From Colletotrichum lupini (Eukaryota > Ascomycota > Sordariomycetes > Glomerellales > Glomerellaceae): 64,000 nt of DNA. Shown here piece by piece: positions 57,801-64,000 of this stretch. The position numbers and the translations under genes were made by a program. Location: positions 5,084,001-5,148,000 of the forward strand of contig NC_064675.1 of NCBI RefSeq assembly GCF_023278565.1, written 5' to 3'. Position 1 is the stretch's first letter, and each line of letters opens with the position of its first letter. Under the pieces are notes generated by a model. That model made no database searches, was not told the origin of the DNA, and was given only the letters and a program-made list of their open reading frames with translations.

Positions 57801-58110
57801 TTTTAATAGTTATTTATACTAATTTTTACTTATTATATAAATACCTTATTAAATTAAGAATAACGAAGGAAAAGAGGCTTATAATTAATATTATAACCTT
57901 TAGGTAATTATATAAAAGGCGCGAGATACTTAAGATCCGTTAGATTAATAATAAAAATAACTTCGTAAACGTTTTTATAAAAGTAGTATTAAATAAGGAA
58001 TTAAAATAATTCGTAAGTAATAAAAAAGTTACTATATAAATAAAGGGATGGGTTATATAAAAAGAGTAGAAAAAAGGGGGAAAAGGAGACGACTTAGTAA
58101 ACGGGCCCGA
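51850..58110 (+). pseudogene. Destroyed gag-pol of copia copy 2
   Basis: Read on the plus strand with stops ignored, the copia domain order can be followed. A degenerate zinc-knuckle region is near 54,230-54,300 and an aspartic protease-like segment near 54,865-54,960. The GAG-pre-integrase region (ESELRRLY.RFGY) is near 55,245-55,320 and the integrase core about 55,385-55,760. Reverse transcriptase is about 56,480-57,150, with readable islands such as PYEKS and DITQAYT. RNase H is about 57,500-58,000, with islands SQLKYIIILIN and TKEKRLIINI. Recognition rests on motif spacing rather than exact residues. Confidence 0.82.
55541..56129 (+). repeat. 589-bp near-identical tract, copy in copia copy 2
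   Basis: Partner of 46,992-47,580 with two substitutions and no gap. Similarity drops abruptly at both ends: after 56,129 copy 2 continues ACGAGCGC where copy 1 has CTAAATAC. Confidence 0.92.
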
Positions 58111-58167
58111 GGTCGAATTATATTTCTAATTATAATAGTTAAATTAATAAAAAAAAGAGAAAGTTAG

Positions 58168-58372
58168 TATTAAATTAGAAATCTAATTTAACTACGGTAT
58201 ATAGCCGACTACGTAGGGGTTAATTAGGGGCCCTATTTATAATTATTATAACTAGCCTAACTTATAGTTAGAACCTCCTTTTTATATTTACTACGTAAAT
58301 ATTTATATAGTTTAATTAATCTCTTCGTTAACTACGGTTCGAACCAACTACTTTATAATAGGGATACTAATA
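58168..58372 (+). repeat. 3' LTR of copia copy 2 (205 bp)
   Basis: Begins TATTAAATTAG after a polypurine tract and ends GGGATACTAATA, directly followed by the TATTT duplication. Confidence 0.92.
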
Positions 58373-58445
58373 TATTTATATAGTTTAATTAATCTTTTCG
58401 TTAATTACGGTTCGAACTAACTACCCTATACTAGGGATACTAATA
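58373..58445 (+). repeat. Target duplication plus right part (68 bp) of the split 3' LTR of copy 1
   Basis: 58,373-58,377 is TATTT, the second copy of the target. 58,378-58,445 is LTR positions 138-205, ending GGGATACTAATA. The host flank CTATA follows at 58,446-58,450. Confidence 0.88.
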
Positions 58446-58450
58446 CTATA

Positions 58451-59290
58451 GATAAAGATGCCTATTTAGCCTATGTCTTAATAGTTTGATTAATATGCGC
58501 AGAGCAAACAGTGATAAACACAGCGCTATATGTATCATTTGGGTAATGCACGAATGGCGACTTCTTTGGAGAGGCTGAGGCTGAGGTTGCCGAGAGCGAT
58601 ATCCCTAAGATGTCGCACTATCGCAGTCAAGCCAAGTACCCTGAGTCGACTTCCTCTAGGTTAGCCACGCAACTACTCGACGCCAATGTTCTATTCTCCT
58701 TAAAACGTATCAGGAGCAGGCGGTAAGAAAAATGTTGAATAGACTTTGAAAAATCGATGTCGTTTGCTTTCATGCTGGGAACCGGCGCTGCAGTTGGGCA
58801 GGGCGAGGCGAACGTGCAGGGCAGACAACAGAACGATGCCGCATGCAAGATGACGCCAGGGTCGGAATACCGATGACAAGGTAAATGGTGGCCTAGTCTC
58901 AGGCATGTAATATTGGATGTCACAGCACGACGCAACCCATGGTGATGATCCAATATAAAAGATTATTTTGAGAAATGCGTTCTCTTATTGATGACGTCAT
59001 TGAACAGTTATCAAGTTGGAAACAAAGGCACCCAAGTCTGCTCCTCCAAAGCTGAGGAACTTACTCTGAACAATACCAGGGTTTCCCTCGCAACGGGTTC
59101 CGTGTGCCGGAAGGATCGGAACGACACAATTGAGTAGACCACCCCCATGGGCCATCTAGGCGGCGTACACACCCAGCACCTTGCTAAGCCTTCTGGAGGA
59201 AACCCGTCCTCACAAGCCTATTGTTCTTCTCCCCTTCTGCACAGATCCGCCGTTCCAGTCGAGAGACTACTCATTGCGAATCGCACCGTT
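58451..59290. other. GC-normal flank between the copia block and the secreted-peptide gene
   Basis: CA and TG content is normal from the first bases on, so RIP did not spread outward visibly. A TATAAAAG box-like motif (58,953) and a perfect TGACGTCA (58,992-58,999) point along the plus strand, but no convincing gene follows. A minus-strand frame at 58,627-58,953 (108 codons) has no signal peptide or domain and is not called. Confidence 0.55.
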
Positions 59291-59518
59291 TCATTTGAAC
59301 GGGCACCGCGTGTCGAGGCAGACGCCGATGCTGGGCGTGTAGCCCGCGCAGTCGAGGTCCGCGGCGCAGCCGACGGAAGGGCCGCCGTAGCAGCAGCAGC
59401 ACTCTGCCTTTGTGGGGGCGCGCTTGTCGAGGGTGGTGGTCTCGGTTCCGCCTGGGGTGGCGGCTGCTGCTGTGACGGCGGCGGCGAGGGCGAGGGCGAA
59501 GAGAGATTTGAGTTGCAT
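59291..59518 (-). CDS. Small secreted cysteine-rich protein, candidate effector or antimicrobial peptide
   Basis: A 75-residue precursor. Residues 1-20 are a classic signal peptide (MQLKSLFALALAAAVTAAAA). A short Thr-rich pro-segment ends in LDKR (30-33), a Kex2 cleavage site. The predicted mature peptide is 42 residues (34-75) with eight cysteines at 40, 41, 42, 43, 51, 57, 67 and 72: four in a row, then spacings of 7, 5, 9 and 4. Eight is an even number, enough for four disulfides. The frame is open upstream to 59,659, but the ATG at 59,518 starts directly at the signal peptide. The gene is GC-rich and shows no RIP damage although retrotransposon blocks lie on both sides. I do not recognise a named family. 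Secretion and processing are well supported; effector or antifungal function is inference. Confidence 0.8.
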   Translation of the reverse strand: MQLKSLFALALAAAVTAAAATPGGTETTTLDKRAPTKAECCCCYGGPSVGCAADLDCAGYTPSIGVCLDTRCPFK

Positions 59519-59660
59519 TTTGATTTTTGGGGGGGGGGGGGGGGAAGTGTTTGGAGAAGTGGGATTTAGGCTTCTGTGCGGATGGAGTATGGTGCCTTTG
59601 TCTTTGAGATTGACGTGCTTCGCTGAAAGAATTGGTGATGCTTTATGTAGGTTTGGCATT
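59519..59660 (-). promoter_or_regulatory. Leader and core promoter of the secreted-peptide gene
   Basis: On the transcript strand a run of 16 cytosines (59,544-59,529) sits 10 nt before the ATG. An ACATAAAGC TATA-like sequence lies around 59,639-59,648, about 125 bp upstream. The transcription start is not determined. Confidence 0.45.
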
Positions 59661-60549
59661 CAAAGGTATGTGGCATTTTTGCTGGGAGATTCGAGGTGAT
59701 GAAGAGAGAGGATGTTATCTACATTCCTATTATGGAGTCATCCACCGATAGGATTCGTTAAATCTCGAGTGATCACTGTCTTAATTGACAGTATCGGGGG
59801 GCACCAGGAGCTGACAAGAAGCGGGGGAGGGGGTTGAGTAAGGCAACGAGTGAAATCATCGGTTCTCAGAAACCCCTCTGTCTTATACGAAAGACTTACA
59901 GCGTTTTCAACCTCTCGTATCTTGAGTAAGCGAGCTGAAGGAGTCTCCGGGCGTAGAAGGATTTGCGGCACAGCAATCTGGTGATCGCGGGGCTTTATAG
60001 ATACCTTGAAAAGGCCTTATCTGAGCTGACAATCTGGAAGGTGCCAAGAAGGAAGGAATTGAGTCTAATGCGGGTTGGGTTCGGGGTTTGGACACTTGAT
60101 GGAGAAGGTGGTTGTGTAGACGTCTTGCCTCCTTTTTTTGTGGCGATTTCATTCACGGTGGAGGATGTGCTTTGTTCAAGCGAGTCTATATCCTCATGTT
60201 ATTCGGATCAATTGAGTGCAGGATACGATGGAAAGGACCGTGAATCGCAAGAATACATGGCACGGCGGGAGCATAGTCACTAGGCATTCTGTTCGGGGAC
60301 CGTTCTTGCCTCAACTTACGTGTAGAAGGACAAAGTGCTGCTGCTGCTGCGAAGAAATTCCTCTCAATGCTCAAAAATTGGGAGCTGAATGGGCTCGTGA
60401 TAACCCGTTTAGTTGGAAATCAGCATCGCGATATAGACGTGAAGTTGAGAAAACTTGCGTCATATAACCCGAGCATACAAATTAGAGGATTCTGTCACGT
60501 AACAGGGATAGTAATCGCACCTCACAAAGTACCCGTCACGTGCTAAATC
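59661..60549. other. Intergenic DNA up to the second AT-rich block
   Basis: Ordinary composition. Short frames overlap on both strands, without domains. A CTG trinucleotide stretch lies at about 60,338-60,350. No gene is supported. Two CACGTG-like sites near 60,538-60,556 sit just before the AT-rich block. Confidence 0.6.
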
Positions 60550-63500
60550 ACGTGTCTATCTCAGATATTATATATATAGACCTTTTCCTTTTATCTATTT
60601 CTACTTTAATAATTAAGCCACTTTTACTATACTCCGTATACCTATTACTACGTACTATAACTCGTAATAATTATAAGCCTAGTTCTTAATTAAGACCCTA
60701 TATTATAATAACGTACTTATTAATACGATTTTTACGATCTTTTTAAAATAACTAACTTACTTATACCTACTTTAGCCTAAGTTAAACTAACTAGCTACGA
60801 TAGTTAAATTAAATAGTTTAACGCACTTTATACTATAAGTAAGGGCGTCGGGGTCTAGAAGTATATCGACTTAGACGCTCTAAATTCTAACGTATTCCTT
60901 AACCCTTTTATAGCGCTTACTTCGCCCTCAGAATTCGGACGATTAGTTATAACTTATAATAAAAAAGAACTACGAACCTACTAGGCCCGTTATAAAGTAT
61001 TTAAAAATAACTAAAAAAACTAAGAAATCCTCTATTAATAGCTTTTAAATATAACTCTTAGTATAAACCTTTCGACTTCCTTAAGTATAAGTAACTTATA
61101 AAACTAAGCCGGGTTTTTTTTTATAAAGCTAGTTATACTACTTACTTTACGTAAATAAATCTATCCCTATACCGCACTTATAAAGAGGATTTATACGCTC
61201 GAGAGTATTTAGAAATAATAGGAGCTCGACGCTAAATATAAGTAACTTATAGCTTACGAACGTAACATTATTAATATATATATTAAAATCCTCGCCTAGT
61301 AGTTAATAAAATTAATTAACGCTATACTATATAAATACGTATTTTAAAAAGCTACCGAGAACGGCGCTAAGTTTAGTATATAGCGAATCGTTAAATATTT
61401 AAAATAAGAATTTATACCCCCCGAACTAATAATAAGGAATATAGTTCGAGAAGAATATTAATAAGCTTTTAATAAAGCGAGGACCGGAATTAACCCCTAA
61501 CGCTAATATAAAGAATAATAGTCTACTTACTTCCGAGCTAAAACGTATAATATTCTAAAAATTAGTAAAGAGATCGCTATACTTAACTTCTTAGTTATAG
61601 TTAAGTCTAGACTTAACTTTATATAGGGCTAACGTATATATAAAACCTTTAGTAAATTAATAGCCTTTAGAACGTACACGAAGACCCTTAAAAGAATTAC
61701 GTATATATTTAGCTTAATAACCTAGGACGTATATACTAAACGACTTTTAGGTTAAGGAGGGGCTTACTCCACTTTTACTAAATGCTCTAACTTAGTTAAT
61801 AACGTAAATAATAAAAGTAACGTTATATACTCTTATAATCGCGCACACTTATAGCGCCCTATAGCGTATTAAAAATTAAAATAAGTACTTATAGGCCGAA
61901 ACGCTAATAAGTTACTAATACGAATACTAAAAAGCTATATAAAGGAAGTCCTTGCCGCTATTAAATTAAATAAATAAAAATCACTCTACGGTAAGCTTAA
62001 GAAAGCTAGTTAACTAAGGAATAATAGAACCCCTAAAAAACCTAGGTTTTTAAAAAAATTCTCTAATTAACCCATAGCGAGCTTATTAATAAACTAGGAC
62101 GAGAGCTACGTAGTTACTATACTTATAAAGAGTTAGGACTTAAGAGAAAACGCAATCTTTAGTACCCCTATAAATAGCGCTTACCCCCTTTCCTAGAGCA
62201 TAGTAATAAATAGCTATAAAGTAATATATCTAATTAATAATAAGAGCCTATTTAAACCCGAGAGTTACGTATTATTAAGTAATAAAGACTACGTTAAATT
62301 AAGAACTACTATATTACTTATTACTATACGTAGTACTTATATTATAAAAAGTATCTTAAATAGACCTAAAAGAAAAAGAACTTATAATTTAAAGCTCTAA
62401 AACGTCGCTTATATTAAGGGATTTTATATTAACATAATTTTAAAAACTCTACTAAATAAAAGCGCACTTTAGTACTGCGGTCTAAATTATACTTTATAAT
62501 AGGGAACGCTTTATAAAAGCACTATTAAAAAGTAGCTTATCTAAAAGAATAATCTAATCTTCTTTAAATATAAGCTCCTCTAATCCTATCCTTTTTCTAT
62601 AAACCTCAAGCGTATCCTATAAAACCTAGCTAATATTATACTACTAGTTAGCTATAAAAAATTCCGTTATTTATATTAACGTACTTATAAAAAGTCTAAT
62701 AGCGCGCTCCTCTAGTACCTTAGAATAGGTTATCTCGGACCTAATACTCTTCGTTAATTACTATATAAGACTCGAAGTATACGTATTAAACCTTTATTAT
62801 AAGTTAAGTATAAAGTATATATATTATCTAAAGCTAAGATAATAATCTTAAGAGGACTACTTTTAAAAAAAGCCTTATAACTATAGTACTATATATATTA
62901 AGATCTCTTCTATTTTAAACTATTTCTTAATAAACGATAATATATACTTATAGCTTTTAATAAATATAATAAGTAGCTTAGGGGGTTCTTTTTAAAAATA
63001 AAAATAGAGGAAGAAGTACTTTTTATATTATAGAGCCTCGAGGTAGCGATTCGCTATTAAAAAAGGACTCTAATTTACTTTTTTAAAAATAATAATAAAA
63101 CCGCTCTCTTAATTATAAACATTAAACGCGCATATAAAACGTAATATAGCGAGCTAAGAATTAGAATAGAACTTCTACTTCTATATATAAAAGAACTTAT
63201 AAATAATACTAAAAAAATAAGTTAACTTATAATTACTAAAGCTCGTAAAATACGCCTTTTTATAAACCTCCTTATAAATTTATAAAATAAAATAGTATTA
63301 ATAGTAATTTTTATTTATAATATTACCCTACGGGAGGCTAATAAAAAAAATTCGCTTATTATAATAAAAATTAACTAGTAGAAGTAGTATTAATACTAAT
63401 AATAAACGGGTTACTAAGTACGGGATTCTAAACTAGTTACCCCGTATCTTAGTAGCCTCTATATATATAACTACTAAGCATACCCTCTTTATAAGGATCG

Positions 63501-64000
63501 TAAAAGGGGTATATATTAAAAAGAGTTTAAAGTACTTCCCCGCAGGTATATAGGATACCTAGTTAGATATATACTAAAAACGCATAACCTATATAGGGTC
63601 TAAATACCCGCGCTTAAGTAGGTATTTATTATAAAAAATATTAAGTTTAATAAAAAAATCTTTTCTTATCCCGTATATAAGGAATAAGCTATCGTAAGCG
63701 AGTAAGTAAATCTAATAATTTAAGAAATATAAGAACTCTTTAATACTAATAATAAGTTAGTTCGAGTACTCAGGGAAGTAAATCTAAACTTTAGAAATAC
63801 TAATACTTAAGATAACTCTATAGTTAAGGATAGTATTATTATTAAATTTTTAACTATTTAGGACGCTAAGTAACTAATAGACGTACTTTAGGATATAATA
63901 AATAAAGCTAAAGAAGCTAATATAATCTTATTATTACTATTAACCCCTAAAATAACCCCCTTATATAAGCTCGGGGGTAGGGGTAAAAAAGGGGATATAG
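60550..64000 (+). mobile_element. Second, different Ty1/copia element, RIP-mutated, 3' end outside window
   Basis: AT-rich sequence almost free of CA and TG, starting abruptly near 60,550. Read on the plus strand with stops ignored, a gag-like region spans about 60,840-62,150 and an aspartic protease region with readable NNKSLFKPES lies near 62,230. A GAG-pre-integrase region follows at about 62,650-62,830 and an integrase core at about 62,870-63,500, with readable LRGFFLKIKIEEEVL and LQSLEVAIRYQK. Integrase before any reverse transcriptase is the copia order. It does not resemble the 41-58 kb family at nucleotide level. A TG-starting sequence with a TATATATA box near 60,555-60,590 may be the 5' LTR, but this cannot be confirmed without the 3' LTR. 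Confidence 0.75.

Larger units (their letters stand above)
50951..58372 (+). mobile_element. Ty1/copia retrotransposon copy 2, full length, RIP-mutated, nested in copy 1
   Basis: A complete LTR-to-LTR element of 7,422 bp with 205-bp LTRs, a polypurine tract (about 58,150-58,163) and a 5-bp TATTT target duplication. It inserted into LTR position 137 of copy 1's 3' LTR in the same orientation. The result looks like a tandem array but is a nested insertion. It lacks both A insertions, so it provides the empty-site reference for them. All frames are broken by RIP-type transitions. Confidence 0.92.
41290..58445 (+). mobile_element. Ty1/copia retrotransposon copy 1, RIP-mutated, interrupted three times
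   Basis: The element runs 41,290-50,950 and resumes at 58,378-58,445. Removing three insertions and their duplicated target bases leaves about 7.38 kb, matching copy 2. The interruptions are repeat A1 (42,193-43,328), repeat A2 (48,145-49,330) and the whole of copy 2 in the 3' LTR. Order on the plus strand is gag, protease, integrase, reverse transcriptase, RNase H, which is the copia order. A polypurine tract (AAAAAAAAGAGAAAG) lies at about 50,796-50,810 before the 3' LTR. CA and TG are almost absent and stops are frequent in all frames. This copy must be older than the three insertions it carries. Confidence 0.9.

Noticed and set aside
41500..58000. CRISPR-like or satellite array suggested by the repeated AT-rich segments
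   Set aside because: The repeats are kilobase-scale homologous transposon bodies, with no regular short repeat and spacer.
41290..58445. Tandem duplication by unequal crossing-over of one copia element
   Set aside because: The 137- and 68-bp LTR pieces and the TATTT duplication show a nested insertion instead.
58627..58953. 108-codon minus-strand frame between the copia block and the peptide gene
   Set aside because: No signal peptide, domain or promoter pattern, and it competes with another frame over the same bases.

Overview
The window looks like a nuclear segment from a filamentous ascomycete, most likely a Sordariomycete. The reasons are short 56-126 bp GT-AG introns with CTAAC/CTGAC branch sites, CT-rich leaders before start codons, intact housekeeping genes of fungal type, and sharply bounded AT-rich blocks with the mutational signature of repeat-induced point mutation (RIP).

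Layout. Positions 1 to about 41,280 are compositionally ordinary and carry eight protein genes, widely spaced and on both strands: an F-box/LRR protein ending in a CaaX box (+), the RNA polymerase II import factor Iwr1 (-, three exons), a CBM48 (AMPK-type glycogen-binding) protein with a spliced hydrophobic tail (+, four exons), a Ser/Thr/Pro-rich coiled-coil protein (-), a proline/glutamine-rich protein with a C-terminal CxxC cluster (-), a 14-TM DHA2-type MFS transporter (+, three exons), 6-phosphogluconolactonase (-) and a SET/MYND-type protein (+). They do not form a pathway or cluster. Intergenic regions hold microsatellites, a G-quadruplex candidate and scattered fungal short motifs, but no further gene I can support.

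Positions 41,290-58,445 are a nested retrotransposon block. A Ty1/copia element with 205-bp LTRs (copy 1) has been hit three times: a second full copy of the same family (copy 2, 50,951-58,372) sits inside its 3' LTR, and two copies of an unrelated 1.14-1.19 kb element interrupt its body. Every insertion can be placed to the base through target-site duplications, and three are supported by an uninterrupted counterpart. Both copia copies are destroyed by transitions, with CA/TG dinucleotides almost absent. One 589-bp tract in the integrase region is identical between the copies except at two positions, although the sequence around it differs at roughly one base in eight to ten.

Positions 58,451-60,545 are a small GC-normal island with one gene, a 75-residue predicted secreted peptide with a Kex2 site and eight cysteines, four of them consecutive. 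It is a candidate effector or antimicrobial peptide placed between two silenced retrotransposon blocks. From about 60,550 to the right edge lies a second, different RIP-mutated Ty1/copia element that runs out of the window before its reverse transcriptase.
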